64,000 nucleotides of DNA, from positions 62,001 through 126,000 of the forward strand of contig JAJPKO010000037.1 of NCBI GenBank assembly GCA_021323655.1, read 5' to 3'. This stretch comes from Acidobacteriaceae bacterium. Its GTDB lineage: Bacteria > Acidobacteriota > Terriglobia > Terriglobales > Acidobacteriaceae. The translations under genes were made by a program, and so were the position numbers. Positions 16,726-26,130 of this stretch are shown piece after piece; the first letter of the stretch is position 1; each line of letters starts with the position of its first letter. The notes below the pieces were generated by a model. That model worked only from the letters and a program-made list of their open reading frames with translations, ran no database searches and was not told the origin of the DNA.

Positions 16726-18014
16726 CCACCCGCCGGCATCTCCATGCTCACCAGCGTTCCCCGTCCCGGGCGGCTCGTGATATCAAATCTCGCATTGTCA
16801 CCAAACAGAACTTCCAGGCGCTCCCTCACATTATTCATACCAATGCCAGTGCCCTGCAGCACTCCGCTGGAATGCGACCGCCCGGGAACAATCCCCACTC
16901 CGTCGTCTTCCACTTCAATCATCAGCTTTCCTGCATCCAGTTTGCTCCGGATCGTAATGGTCCCTCCGCTGATGCGTGGCTCCAGCCCATGCTTGATGCT
17001 GTTCTCGATCAGCGGCTGCAGAATCATACTCGGCACAGGCAGATCGAGAGTGGCTGGATCAATCTCCTTCACCACTTTGAGCTTGTCCGCACCAAAACGT
17101 ACCACCTCAATGCCCAGGTAGTCGTCGGTAAAACTCAACTCATCGCGCAGCAGGATATAGGAATCGTGCTCTTTCAGCAGCGCGCGCAGTATGTTGGCCA
17201 ACTTCACAATCAATTCACGCGCCTGCTCCGGGCGAAAGCGCACAAGCGAAGCGATGGAATTCAACGTGTTAAACAGAAAGTGCGGATTGATCTGGCGTTG
17301 CAGCGCATCCAGCCGCGCCTCCAGAAGCAGACGCTTCTGCTCTTCCAGTTTCTGCTCAATGCGGATCGCGTTCCATATTTTCAATGGAATGCCCACCACC
17401 ATGGCCGAGCATGCCCAGATCGCCACGCGGATAAGCCAGGAAGAGCCAACCAGGGCAAAAAGCCGGTTCGGATACATGGTTGCGAGCCAGCCGCGGCAGA
17501 TCCCCAGACCCACAATCAAAGCAAGTAGGAGCACCTGGCGGTCAAAGCGCGGCTTGCGGAGGTTGCGGCGTATCCAGCGGTAAATGCTGAGGTCTACAAA
17601 CGGGGAAAAGGACCAGACCTCTTCCTCTTCCACAAAGCGCCCATACATTCCGGCAATCACGCCAACAGCCAGATTGAACGGCAGGCTCAGATACTCATGG
17701 TGCAGCATGGCCGGCAGCGAAAGCATCGCGCCACCCGCCAGCGCAGACAAAGGTCCCATGAGAATGCCGAGCAGGATCGTGGTCTCAAAGGCAATGTCTG
17801 CGGCATAGAAATTCGGCACGATTACCCGCACCATCACGCCCAGCGTCAGAGGAATGCAGATAAACGCCAGCAGGGCCAGCGTTTGCCCCGCGTTACGGCC
17901 CTGTGTAAAAAGCAGGCGTTGAAATGTGCGCGCGCGCGCCAAAGCGCTCGAAACGGCCGCCGCCACGCCGAGCTTGATCAAAAGCGTAATGAGGATGAGC
18001 TTTGGCTCGTACAC
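16665..18014 (-). CDS. LytS/YehU-type sensor histidine kinase
   Basis: A 449-residue membrane kinase with about six transmembrane segments (residues 5-220, 5TM-LYT-like), a short coiled coil (EEQKRLLLEARLDALQRQ), the His_kinase motif NPHFLFNTLNSI with the phosphoacceptor His, and a HATPase domain (LIENSIKHGLE, VEDDGVGI, GTGIGMNNVRERL). Family members pair with LytTR-type response regulators to control envelope, peptide or carbon-source responses. No LytTR partner is adjacent, which is unusual. The C-terminal tail after EMPAGG is low-complexity and lies antisense to the end of bshA. It diverges from ribA. Confidence 0.9.
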   Translation of the reverse strand: MYEPKLILITLLIKLGVAAAVSSALARARTFQRLLFTQGRNAGQTLALLAFICIPLTLGVMVRVIVPNFYAADIAFETTILLGILMGPLSALAGGAMLSLPAMLHHEYLSLPFNLAVGVIAGMYGRFVEEEEVWSFSPFVDLSIYRWIRRNLRKPRFDRQVLLLALIVGLGICRGWLATMYPNRLFALVGSSWLIRVAIWACSAMVVGIPLKIWNAIRIEQKLEEQKRLLLEARLDALQRQINPHFLFNTLNSIASLVRFRPEQARELIVKLANILRALLKEHDSYILLRDELSFTDDYLGIEVVRFGADKLKVVKEIDPATLDLPVPSMILQPLIENSIKHGLEPRISGGTITIRSKLDAGKLMIEVEDDGVGIVPGRSHSSGVLQGTGIGMNNVRERLEVLFGDNARFDITSRPGRGTLVSMEMPAGGYEEDETDPAAAPARSSTRA

Positions 18015-18060
18015 GTTTTCACTCTAGTTGAGCGGCAGTGCGAATGTATAGGGCGCTTCG

Positions 18061-18066
18061 TATAAT
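18061..18066 (+). promoter_or_regulatory. -10 box suggesting a leaderless ribA transcript
   Basis: A perfect TATAAT ends 6 bases before the ribA ATG, so transcription would start at or next to that ATG. No good -35 box is placed 16-18 bases upstream, and no ribosome-binding site fits between the box and the ATG. No FMN riboswitch could fit here. Confidence 0.5.
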
Positions 18067-18072
18067 CAAGTT

Positions 18073-18729
18073 ATGCCTTTTGAAAGCGTAAAAAAGGTGG
18101 CGGATGCGGACTTCCCCACGCGTTGGGGGCATTTTCGCATTCTTGGATTTGAAGGCGTCATCTCCAATCCAGAGCCATGCAATGACAAGCTGCCTGCCCC
18201 GGTGAAGCGCCTGGAAGGCGCAGTCGCGCTGATCATGGGAGATATTCACTCTGCGCCACCCATCGTGCGTATCCACTCGCAGTGTCTCACTGGAGATGTC
18301 TTCCACTCCCTGCGCTGTGATTGCCGCCTGCAACTCGAGCTCGCCCTTAAGAAAATTACAGAAGCGGGCGCCGGCATCCTTCTGTATGAACAACAGGAAG
18401 GTCGAGGCATCGGCTTAATGGCGAAACTGAAAACCTATGAACTCCAGGACCAGGGACTGGACACTGTCGAGGCCAACGTCGAGCTTGGTTATAAGCCGGA
18501 TTGCCGCGAGTTTGAACTTCCCCCCGAGGTACTGAAGCAGCTCGGCGTACCCGCCGTCCGGCTCATTACCAATAATCCTGAAAAAGTCCAGGCACTCGAA
18601 GAAGCAGGTATCCGCGTAGTCGAACGCATCTCCGCCGCCGTAGAGCCTGAAGAAACCTTCCAGCGATACCTGCAGGTCAAGCGTGAGAAGATGGGACACC
18701 TTGTAGAAGAATTGACCCCTCCGGCATAG
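18073..18729 (+). CDS. ribA: GTP cyclohydrolase II
   Basis: This 218-residue protein carries the zinc ligands C71, C82 and C84 (CLTGDVFHSLRCDC) and the catalytic block EQQEGRGIGL (106-115). It opens GTP to 2,5-diamino-6-ribosylamino-4(3H)-pyrimidinone 5'-phosphate, the first step of riboflavin synthesis. It is a stand-alone cyclohydrolase, not the RibBA fusion, and no other rib genes are near, so the pathway genes are scattered. Length is typical (about 200 residues). A perfect -10 box lies just upstream of the start codon. Confidence 0.94.
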   Translation: MPFESVKKVADADFPTRWGHFRILGFEGVISNPEPCNDKLPAPVKRLEGAVALIMGDIHSAPPIVRIHSQCLTGDVFHSLRCDCRLQLELALKKITEAGAGILLYEQQEGRGIGLMAKLKTYELQDQGLDTVEANVELGYKPDCREFELPPEVLKQLGVPAVRLITNNPEKVQALEEAGIRVVERISAAVEPEETFQRYLQVKREKMGHLVEELTPPA

Positions 18730-18918
18730 GGCGCATACCGAACGTTGACCATCACCAGAATGCCCGACCCACCGTGCACAGTCGAGAGCAATTAGCCAAA
18801 TTTTTGCTGGACCAGGCCAAGGCCGAAAGGCGGCGTGTTTACGTTCTGGGAAGGAAGGGTGGAAAACCACAACTACAAACTCCCACAACAAAACCCGTAC
18901 GAAATGCGCGGTTGATCT

Positions 18919-20157
18919 TCACCGCATCAGGATTCCCACAATTGAAGCTGACATGAGGTTCGCCATAGTTCCGGCGAGCATGGCACGCAATCCGAGCCGG
19001 GCCAAATCGCTGCGGCGGTTGGGGGCCAGCGCACCGATACCGCCGATCTGAATACCGATGGAGCTGAAGTTGGCGAATCCGCACAACGCAAAGGTCGCAA
19101 TGGTGAAAGAGCGGAAGTCGAGCATCGCTTTCTGCGCTCCGAGCAGCGAATATGCCACTACTTCATTAATGACCATGCGCGTGCCCAGCAAATTGCCTAC
19201 GATCTTCGCATCGTGCCAGGGCACACCAATCAGCCATGCAACCGGAGCAAAGATGGCTCCCAGAATCGAGTCCAGCTTCGACGGAAACGGGATGTGGTGT
19301 GCGCCCAGCCAGTTGTGCAAGCCGCCGAGAATGCCATTTGCAAGCGCGATGAGAGCAATAAACGAGATGAGCATGATGGCAACGTTGAAGGCCAGCCGCC
19401 CGCCGTCAATCGTGCCGCGCGCAATTGCACCAAGCAGGTTTTCGTCCTTTTGCTCAGCGTCCTTTGGCATGTGGACAGTGCCTTCTGTCGCGGGCGTTTC
19501 GGTTTCCGGAACGAGCATTTTGGAAATGAGGATCGTTCCTGGCGCGGTCATAATCACAGCCGCAAGCAGGTGCTGAGCCTCAATACCATAAAGAATGTAA
19601 GCCGCCATGATGCCGCCTGAAACATGCGCCATGCCGCTGGTCATAATCGTCATCAGCTCGGAACGGGTCGCATCAGGCAGAAAGGGCCGGATTGTGAGCG
19701 GCGCTTCCGTCTGGCCCATGAAAATGCTGGCTGCGACATTCAGACTCTCCGCGCCGCTGACGCGCAGCGTGAATTGCATAAGACGCGCAAACAGATGAAT
19801 CAGCAACTGCATGATCCCTACGTGATAGAGCACTGCAAAAAATGCCGAGATGAAGATGATCGTCGGCAGTACCTGAAACGCAAAGATGCTTCCTGACGAG
19901 GAATGCTGTTTTCCGAGTTCACCAAACACAAACGTGGACCCGGCATAGGCGTAGGAAAGCAACCTGGTAACCGCCGCACCAGCAGTACCCATGGCCCGCT
20001 GTCCCCAGGAGAAATCAAGGACGATAAAGGCGAAGAGCAATTGCAGGCCCAGCCCCCAGAGCACAGTGCGCCAGCGAATGGCCTTGCGGTTGGCGGAAAA
20101 AATCCATGCCAGAGCGAGCATGGTCAGCAGTCCTAGAACACCGGTAAACCGTCCCAA
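18919..20157 (-). CDS. nupC: Concentrative nucleoside transporter (NupC/CNT family)
   Basis: A 412-residue membrane protein with 8-10 hydrophobic segments and the CNT blocks NVAASIFMGQTEAPL, TSGMAHVSGGIMAAY and CGFANFSSIGIQIGG. It should import nucleosides by proton or sodium symport across the inner membrane. It is the third gene of cdd-deoA-nupC on the minus strand (26-base gap behind deoA), a pyrimidine nucleoside uptake and salvage unit. A hydrophilic loop at about residues 215-240 is rich in Glu/Lys/Asp. Confidence 0.93.
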   Translation of the reverse strand: MGRFTGVLGLLTMLALAWIFSANRKAIRWRTVLWGLGLQLLFAFIVLDFSWGQRAMGTAGAAVTRLLSYAYAGSTFVFGELGKQHSSSGSIFAFQVLPTIIFISAFFAVLYHVGIMQLLIHLFARLMQFTLRVSGAESLNVAASIFMGQTEAPLTIRPFLPDATRSELMTIMTSGMAHVSGGIMAAYILYGIEAQHLLAAVIMTAPGTILISKMLVPETETPATEGTVHMPKDAEQKDENLLGAIARGTIDGGRLAFNVAIMLISFIALIALANGILGGLHNWLGAHHIPFPSKLDSILGAIFAPVAWLIGVPWHDAKIVGNLLGTRMVINEVVAYSLLGAQKAMLDFRSFTIATFALCGFANFSSIGIQIGGIGALAPNRRSDLARLGLRAMLAGTMANLMSASIVGILMR

Positions 20158-20183
20158 ATTTCTCTCCTGTTCAACACCTAATC

Positions 20184-21539
20184 CTATGGGCGCTTTGGCG
20201 CTTGAAGAAACTTTTTTCTGTTTTCAGCGGTGATGATTTCCTGCACCAGCGGAGGGTGTTCTCCCGGCACGTCGGCAATCACAATCGCTTTGCGCAAAAG
20301 CACCTCTGGCTCGGCAAAGCGCGCGGGGTCGTTCAAAAACATCGTCAGGATTGGCTCCCCTGCTTTCACTTGAGAGCCGAGCTTTGCGTGCATTTCCATG
20401 CCTGCGTGAGGGGCCACTGGTTCGCCTGCCCGCTCACGCCCGGCGCCCAGGCGCTGCACGGCCCATCCCACGGCGGTGCAGTCCATGTAAGCAAGATATC
20501 CGGAACGGTCTGCAAGGAAGTCTTTGCGTGCCTTCGGCTGGTGAAATTGTTCTGGATGCGCGAGGGCCGCCATGTCTCCGCCATGCGCTTGAACCATGCT
20601 GGTGAAAGCTTGAAGCGCTGCGCCAGAGCGCAGGACCTCTTCCGCACGATGGCGGCCCTCTTCCGCTGACGGAACCAGCCCACCAAGATAGATCATCCAT
20701 CCGGCAAGAATGAGGGAAAGCTCTCGCAGGTCCTCGCTCAGTGGGTGGCGATTGCCTTCCATCACTTCGAGCGACTCCCAAACCTCGACCCAATTCCCGG
20801 CAAAGCGGCCCAGCGGCTGATCCATATTGGTGAGCAGCGCGGCAGTCCGAGTTCCGGCACGTTCCCCGGTTTCTACCATCAGCGCAGCCAGAAAGAGCGC
20901 GTCCGTTTTGTTGTGCAGGAATGCGCCCGAGCCCGTTTTTACATCGAGCACGAGACCATTAAGTCCTGCGGCAAGCTTCTTGCTCATAATGGAAGCGCAG
21001 ATAAGAAAGGGGCTTTCCACCGTGGATGTACAATCGCGCAATGCGTAGAGCACGCGGTCGGCAGGGACGAGGGCCTGGGTCTGGCCGACGATGCTTGCTC
21101 CAGCTTTTGCCAGTACCTGTTCCATTTCGCTGAGCGAAAGCTGCGTGCGATATCCCGGAATGCTTTCGAGCTTGTCGAGGGTGCCTCCGGTATGGCCCAG
21201 AGCGCGACCGCTGATCATGGGAACCACGAGGCCGGCAGCAGCTGCAATCGGTGCGACGAGCAGCGAGGTCTTGTCGCCAACTCCTCCGGTCGAGTGCTTG
21301 TCCACAGCAAATTTTCCAAGCGGTGACGGGTCGAAGGTCTCGCCGGAAAAGCGCATCGCTGTCGTAAGCGCGTCCACTTCTGCCAGAGAAAGCCCGCGCA
21401 GGAATGCGGCCATCAGCCACGCCGCGAGTTGCTCTTTCGGGATACTGCCATGCGCAGCGCCGTTGGCCAGATAGCGGATTTCTTCGGCAGATAGCTCCTC
21501 GCCATCGCGCTTTTTGCGGATGAGATCAACGGCGTGCAT
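20184..21539 (-). CDS. deoA: Thymidine/pyrimidine-nucleoside phosphorylase
   Basis: A 451-residue enzyme with the family signature SGRALGHTGGTLDKLESIPGY split across residues about 110-130, and the phosphate-binding KHSTGGVGDKTS (about 80-91). It splits thymidine, deoxyuridine or uridine with phosphate into base plus (deoxy)ribose-1-phosphate. Sequence alone does not separate DeoA from the broader pyrimidine phosphorylases. The ATG at 21539 (MHAVDLIRKKRDG) matches the family start; the TTG at 21557 lies deeper inside cdd. The ATG overlaps the end of cdd by 14 bases, implying coupled translation. Confidence 0.93.
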   Translation of the reverse strand: MHAVDLIRKKRDGEELSAEEIRYLANGAAHGSIPKEQLAAWLMAAFLRGLSLAEVDALTTAMRFSGETFDPSPLGKFAVDKHSTGGVGDKTSLLVAPIAAAAGLVVPMISGRALGHTGGTLDKLESIPGYRTQLSLSEMEQVLAKAGASIVGQTQALVPADRVLYALRDCTSTVESPFLICASIMSKKLAAGLNGLVLDVKTGSGAFLHNKTDALFLAALMVETGERAGTRTAALLTNMDQPLGRFAGNWVEVWESLEVMEGNRHPLSEDLRELSLILAGWMIYLGGLVPSAEEGRHRAEEVLRSGAALQAFTSMVQAHGGDMAALAHPEQFHQPKARKDFLADRSGYLAYMDCTAVGWAVQRLGAGRERAGEPVAPHAGMEMHAKLGSQVKAGEPILTMFLNDPARFAEPEVLLRKAIVIADVPGEHPPLVQEIITAENRKKFLQAPKRP

Positions 21540-21954
21540 CAGATTTCCAGTCTGCAAAGCTGTGAGGCAGAAGTTGAGAAAACGGGACGGCCGTCATGCC
21601 GCCCTTCCCATCTGCGAAGTACACAACCGCATCTTCCGTCACGAACTCGGCGAGCACCTGGCGGCAAGCCCCGCAGGGAGGGCTGGCGGCGTCATTCAGA
21701 TTTGTAATTGCTACGGCTACAATTTTGCGCGTTGCTCCTGATTCCGAGAGGGCCTTGACGGCAGCCGAACGTTCGGCACAGATGGTCAGGCCGTAGGAAA
21801 TGTTCTCGACGTTGCATCCAGTCACAATCGAGCCGTCGTCAAAGAGCAGGGCTGCGCCAACATGGAATCCGGAATAGGGGGCATATGCATTTTTCGCGGC
21901 GGAAGCGGCGGCTTCGCGCAGCAGTTCCTGTTGTTCCCGCGTAGGTTGAGGCAT
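21526..21954 (-). CDS. cdd: Cytidine deaminase
   Basis: A 142-residue homotetrameric-type cytidine deaminase with zinc ligands C59 (CAE motif, catalytic E61), C94 and C97 (PCGAC). It turns (deoxy)cytidine into (deoxy)uridine, feeding DeoA. It is the first gene of cdd-deoA-nupC. Its start is 81 bases from the divergent cheA start, so the two promoters share a very short region. Confidence 0.94.
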   Translation of the reverse strand: MPQPTREQQELLREAAASAAKNAYAPYSGFHVGAALLFDDGSIVTGCNVENISYGLTICAERSAAVKALSESGATRKIVAVAITNLNDAASPPCGACRQVLAEFVTEDAVVYFADGKGGMTAVPFSQLLPHSFADWKSDARR

Positions 21955-22035
21955 TGCACTCTGAGGCTATCGAGAAGAGGGGCCCGGCGCAAGGCGCCTT
22001 TCAAGTTTTCCCTTGCTTTTTCCGATAACCCATAC

Positions 22036-24219
22036 GTGGACGACCTGACACGCGAATTTCTGATTGAGAGCCAGGAAGGGCTGGACCGCATGGAGCGGTG
22101 CCTGACAGAATTGGAGGAACGTCCCGAAGACCGCGAGCTCCTGGCCGACATCTTCCGCTCCGTCCATACCATCAAGGGGACGACGGGTTTCCTCGGTTTC
22201 TCGCGTCTGGAGAAACTGGCCCATGCAGGCGAAAACCTGCTTGGACTGCTGCGTGATGGCAAGCTGCTGGCAAATGCTGCGATCATCAGCGCGCTGCTGT
22301 CTCTGCTGGACCAGTTGAGGAAGATTCTGGTAAATATTGAAGCTTCTGGCGGCGAAGGTGAGGGCGAGGATGCTGCCATGATCGCCCGCCTGCTCGAGCT
22401 GCAGGAACCGCAGACCCGGGTGGGAGCTGAAGCCAAAGCGGAACAGGGGCCCATCGAAAAGTCGAAAAAGAAGCGCAAGCCGCGCACCAAAAAACAAACA
22501 GAAGAAAAGGGCCTTACCAAAACAGCAGCGCCTGAGCCGGAAGGTCGCGCCATGGAGGTCTATCAGGCCGATCCGCAAGTAGTACAACCGCCCCGCGCCA
22601 TGGTGAACACTGCGGAATCCACGCTGCGCGTGGATGTGGACCTGCTGAACCGGATGATGAATCTGGTAGGCGAGCTGGTGCTGACACGCAATCAAATTCT
22701 GCAGCGCGTCAGCGCAGACTCCGACATGACACTGCTCTCCCGTCGCCTGGACATGGTAACGGCGGACCTGCGTGAAGCGGTCATGAAGGCGCGCATGCAG
22801 CCAGTGAGTCATGTCTTCTCCAAGTTTCCGCGCATGGTGCGCGATCTGGCACAGCAGTTGAACAAGCGTGTACGGCTGGTGATGGAAGGCCAGGAGACGG
22901 AACTGGACAAGAGCCTGCTTGAGGCCATCAAGGACCCGCTGACGCATTCGGTCCGCAATGCCATCGACCACGGCGTAGAAGCGCCGCATGTGCGCGAGGC
23001 TGCGGGGAAAGACGCGGAAGGCACGGTAAAGCTGCGCGCTTATCAGGAAGGAAGCTACGTCATCATTGAAGTTTCCGACGACGGCGGCGGTATGAAGGTC
23101 GAGCGGATTCGCGACAAGGCCCTTGAACGCAAGCTCATTACCCGCGAGCGTGCCGCACAGCTTTCTGACCGCGAGCTGATGCAGCTGATCTTTCTGCCTG
23201 GATTCTCTACTGCCGAGGCCATTACAAATGTTTCCGGACGTGGCGTTGGCATGGACGTAGTGCGGACCAACGTGGAAAAGATTGGCGGCAAAGTTGAGAT
23301 TGACAGCCGTCCGTGCAAAGGAACCACGCTGCGGCTGCGGATCCCCCTGACACTGGCGATCGTGCCTGCGCTGATTGTTTCAAGCCGGGGGCAGAGCTTT
23401 GCGCTGCCTCAGGGAGCGCTTTCTGAGCTGGTGCATCTGTCTGCCGAGCAGGCAAAGATGCAACTGGAATGGATAGAGGGAGCTGCGCTCTACAGGCTGC
23501 GCGGCAAACTGCTGCCACTGGTGTTTCTCGATCTGCTTCTGGGCCAGCGCGAGGAGGGCAGGTATGACGGTGAGGCTTATATCGCGGTGTTGAACGCAGA
23601 AGGGCGGCGTTATGGCCTTGTCGTGGATGGGCTGGCCGATCCGGAAGAAATTGTGGTGAAGCCGTTGTCATCTGTGCTGAAGCAGATAGGCTTGTTTTCC
23701 GGCGCAACCGTGCTGGGCAACGGCGAAATGGCACTGATCCTTGACCCGGGGGCCATTGCCACGCGTGCCAACATCAGCGTGGCACTGGAAGAAGACACAC
23801 ACGATGTAATGGAAGCCGAAGCACGCAGTGGCGCAGCGGAATACCTGCTGATGCAGAGCGGCAACGAGCATACGGCAGTGCCTCTCGATACAGTGCTTCG
23901 CATCGAGCGCATCCCGCGCAACAAGCTGGAATGGCTGGGCGGCGTACCTGTTCTGCGGTTTGAAGGCGCTCTGTTGCCTCTGCATAACCTGGGCGCGGAG
24001 GGAGATGAAATGACAGTTGTGGTTTGCCGCGATGGCCTGCGTCATGTCGGCGTTGCCGTTTCGCAGGTGCTGGACGTGGCCGAGGGAAGACCGCTCGAAG
24101 AGGCTGGGACCCATACTGCGGCGCAAAACGTGACACTGCTGAATGAGAAGGTGACAAGCATTGTACCGCTCGAAGCTGTCCCGGCTCTGCCTATAGGAGC
24201 GATGGAGACCATGCAATGA
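22036..24219 (+). CDS. cheA: Chemotaxis histidine kinase CheA
   Basis: A 727-residue CheA: HPt domain (residues 1-105, phosphoacceptor H44 in SVHTIKGTTG), a Lys/Arg-rich linker with no clear P2 domain (about 130-190), dimerisation (LLNRMMNLVGELVLTRNQIL), HATPase (HSVRNAIDHGVE and GRGVGMDVVRTNVEKIGG), a CheW-like domain, and a second CheW-like region (about 600-725). It autophosphorylates and feeds CheY and CheB. The GTG at 22036 (product starting MDDLTREFLIESQEGL) is the best start because upstream residues are not family-like and overlap cdd; no clear ribosome site is seen. First gene of cheA-W-Y-B-R. Confidence 0.93.
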   Translation: MDDLTREFLIESQEGLDRMERCLTELEERPEDRELLADIFRSVHTIKGTTGFLGFSRLEKLAHAGENLLGLLRDGKLLANAAIISALLSLLDQLRKILVNIEASGGEGEGEDAAMIARLLELQEPQTRVGAEAKAEQGPIEKSKKKRKPRTKKQTEEKGLTKTAAPEPEGRAMEVYQADPQVVQPPRAMVNTAESTLRVDVDLLNRMMNLVGELVLTRNQILQRVSADSDMTLLSRRLDMVTADLREAVMKARMQPVSHVFSKFPRMVRDLAQQLNKRVRLVMEGQETELDKSLLEAIKDPLTHSVRNAIDHGVEAPHVREAAGKDAEGTVKLRAYQEGSYVIIEVSDDGGGMKVERIRDKALERKLITRERAAQLSDRELMQLIFLPGFSTAEAITNVSGRGVGMDVVRTNVEKIGGKVEIDSRPCKGTTLRLRIPLTLAIVPALIVSSRGQSFALPQGALSELVHLSAEQAKMQLEWIEGAALYRLRGKLLPLVFLDLLLGQREEGRYDGEAYIAVLNAEGRRYGLVVDGLADPEEIVVKPLSSVLKQIGLFSGATVLGNGEMALILDPGAIATRANISVALEEDTHDVMEAEARSGAAEYLLMQSGNEHTAVPLDTVLRIERIPRNKLEWLGGVPVLRFEGALLPLHNLGAEGDEMTVVVCRDGLRHVGVAVSQVLDVAEGRPLEEAGTHTAAQNVTLLNEKVTSIVPLEAVPALPIGAMETMQ

Positions 24220-24683
24220 GTTCGATGATGTTATCTGAAGACGTGCTGGAGATGTGTTCGGTGCGGGTGGGAGAAACACTCTTCGGTATTCCGGTCACGC
24301 GGATCCTTGAAATCCTGGGCAAACCTGCGACACATCCTGTTCCGCTCTCGCCGGATTTTATTGGTGGACTGGCGCATTACCGCGGGGAAGTGCTGACGAC
24401 GGTGTCGCTGCGGCGGCTGCTCCATATGTCGCGACATGAAACGAGCGAAGATGTGCTGGTATTTGAAGGCGACGACGGATATTTTGGCCTGCTGGTGGAT
24501 GAGGTCTGCGAGGTGCTGACGGTCTCTCCGGCAGAGTTTGAGAGCAATCCGTCCACGCTCGATGATCGCAGAAAATCGCTCTTTGCCGGCACCTACAAGC
24601 TCCAGAGTGGCCTGCTGGTCATGCTCGATCCGGACCGGCTTGACCCAGTGCGTCTGGCCGGGCTGGAACTGAGGGTGGCATGA
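24216..24683 (+). CDS. cheW: Chemotaxis coupling protein CheW
   Basis: A 155-residue single CheW domain (CSVRVGETLFGIPVTRILEIL, then LVDEVCEVL) that would couple receptors to CheA. The ATG overlaps the CheA stop (ATGA), a sign of translational coupling. No methyl-accepting receptor gene is in the window. Confidence 0.92.
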   Translation: MSSMMLSEDVLEMCSVRVGETLFGIPVTRILEILGKPATHPVPLSPDFIGGLAHYRGEVLTTVSLRRLLHMSRHETSEDVLVFEGDDGYFGLLVDEVCEVLTVSPAEFESNPSTLDDRRKSLFAGTYKLQSGLLVMLDPDRLDPVRLAGLELRVA

Positions 24684-25051
24684 AGGCGATGATCGTGGAC
24701 GACTCCGGCTTTATCCGTGGCTTTTTGCGCACGCTTCTTGAAGCACGCGGAGTTGTATGCGTCGAAGCGGAAAACGGAAAGGCTGCACTTGACATGGTGT
24801 CCGCACCGGCTGCATTTGATGTGGCGCTGGTAGATGTCAACATGCCGGTGATGAACGGGCTGGAATTTGTGAAAGCGCTGCGCAGCAATCCAGCACATAG
24901 CAGCATGAAAGTGGTGATGGTGACTACGGAAGCAGACCATGCGTTTATTGAAGCGGCGCTGGGATTCGGAGCGGATGAATATCTTATGAAGCCCTTTGAT
25001 GAAGAGTCACTGCTTGAAAAGCTTCAGATGGCCGGTCTGGAGCTGGCATAA
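24680..25051 (+). CDS. cheY: CheY-type response regulator
   Basis: A 123-residue receiver with acidic residues D7-D8, phosphoacceptor D52 (LVDVNMP), T82 (VTTEA) and K104 (MKPFD). It should carry the CheA signal to a target such as a flagellar switch or twitching motor. It overlaps cheW by 4 bases (ATGA) and is the only CheY in the operon. Confidence 0.9.
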   Translation: MKAMIVDDSGFIRGFLRTLLEARGVVCVEAENGKAALDMVSAPAAFDVALVDVNMPVMNGLEFVKALRSNPAHSSMKVVMVTTEADHAFIEAALGFGADEYLMKPFDEESLLEKLQMAGLELA

Positions 25052-25059
25052 CCACGGCC

Positions 25060-26130
25060 ATGTATTTGCCTCCTGTTCGCGTCCTGGTTGTGGACGATTC
25101 TCTGGTGATGCGCAGTCTTCTGCGCATGGTGCTGGCCTCCGATTCGGGAATCGAGCTCGCCGGCATGGCTGCGGATGGCGCAAGTGCTCTCGATGCGGTC
25201 GAACGGCTGAAGCCCGATCTTGTTCTGCTGGACATTGAGATGCCGCGCATGAACGGCATTGAAATGCTGACCGAACTGCGTGCGCGCAGGCATCCGGCAA
25301 AAGTCATCATGTGCAGCACCCTTACCCGGCGCGGCGCAGGCATCACGCTCGAGGCATTGGCGCGCGGCGCAGCTGACTACGTCACGAAGCCGACGGCCCA
25401 GCACGGAGCGGTCGATGCAGTGGCCACACTCACCCGTGAATTGCTGCCGAAAATTCGCGGGCTCTTCCCGGCCGCTCATGCCACAGTTGGACATGGCCCC
25501 ACTTCTGAAGCGATGGCATGCCGGCCGCACAAGCCTGTCAGCATTGTGGTAATTGGCGTCTCCACAGGTGGTCCCACGGCACTCGAAACGCTTCTGCCGC
25601 AGCTTCCCGGCGACTTTCCCGTTCCGGTTGTGATTGCGCAGCACATGCCACGCTTGTTTACCTCGCTGCTTGCCGAGCGGCTCGATCGCATCTCTGCATT
25701 GAAAGTGTCTGAGGTCGTCGCGGGTGAATACCTGACTTGTGGACGCGTGTATCTGGCGCAGGGTGACCGGCATCTGCAACTGGCGCACGCGGCGTTTGGA
25801 CGCGGCCATATATTTCGTTTACTTGAGCCTGCTCCCGATGATTTTTGCCGCCCATCGGTGGATGTGTTGTTCCGTTCTGCTGCAGACGCATTTGGCGACG
25901 GAGTTGCCGGCGTGGTGCTGACCGGAATGGGATCAGATGGCATGGAAGGATGCAAGGCAGTACGGCAAGCTGGAGGGCAGGTACTTGTACAGGATCGTGC
26001 CAGCAGCGCGGTCTGGGGAATGCCTGCTGCTGTGGCCGAAGCAGGACTCGCGCACCGGGTGCTGCCGCTTCCCGCAATTGCCGCCGAGCTGGTGCGCCTC
26101 TGCGCTGTCTCAAGGAGGGCCAGCGCCTGA
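25060..26130 (+). CDS. cheB: Protein-glutamate methylesterase CheB
   Basis: A 356-residue protein: receiver (residues 5-125, D58 in LLDIEMP) joined to the methylesterase domain (about 158-350) with the catalytic triad S168 (GVSTGGPT), H195 (AQHMP) and the Asp of GMGSDGMEG. Phosphorylated CheB removes methyl groups from receptor glutamates and deamidates glutamines. It begins 8 bases after cheY and overlaps cheR by one base (TGATG). Confidence 0.94.
   Translation: MYLPPVRVLVVDDSLVMRSLLRMVLASDSGIELAGMAADGASALDAVERLKPDLVLLDIEMPRMNGIEMLTELRARRHPAKVIMCSTLTRRGAGITLEALARGAADYVTKPTAQHGAVDAVATLTRELLPKIRGLFPAAHATVGHGPTSEAMACRPHKPVSIVVIGVSTGGPTALETLLPQLPGDFPVPVVIAQHMPRLFTSLLAERLDRISALKVSEVVAGEYLTCGRVYLAQGDRHLQLAHAAFGRGHIFRLLEPAPDDFCRPSVDVLFRSAADAFGDGVAGVVLTGMGSDGMEGCKAVRQAGGQVLVQDRASSAVWGMPAAVAEAGLAHRVLPLPAIAAELVRLCAVSRRASA

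Noticed and set aside
18774-18956. 60-codon plus-strand frame between ribA and nupC
   Set aside because: GTG start without a ribosome site, overlap with the nupC 3' end, and no recognisable motif. The Lys/Arg-rich N-terminal part looks somewhat protein-like, so it was considered.
21862-22035. Longer N-terminus for CheA
   Set aside because: The extra residues do not look like an HPt domain and overlap cdd on the other strand.
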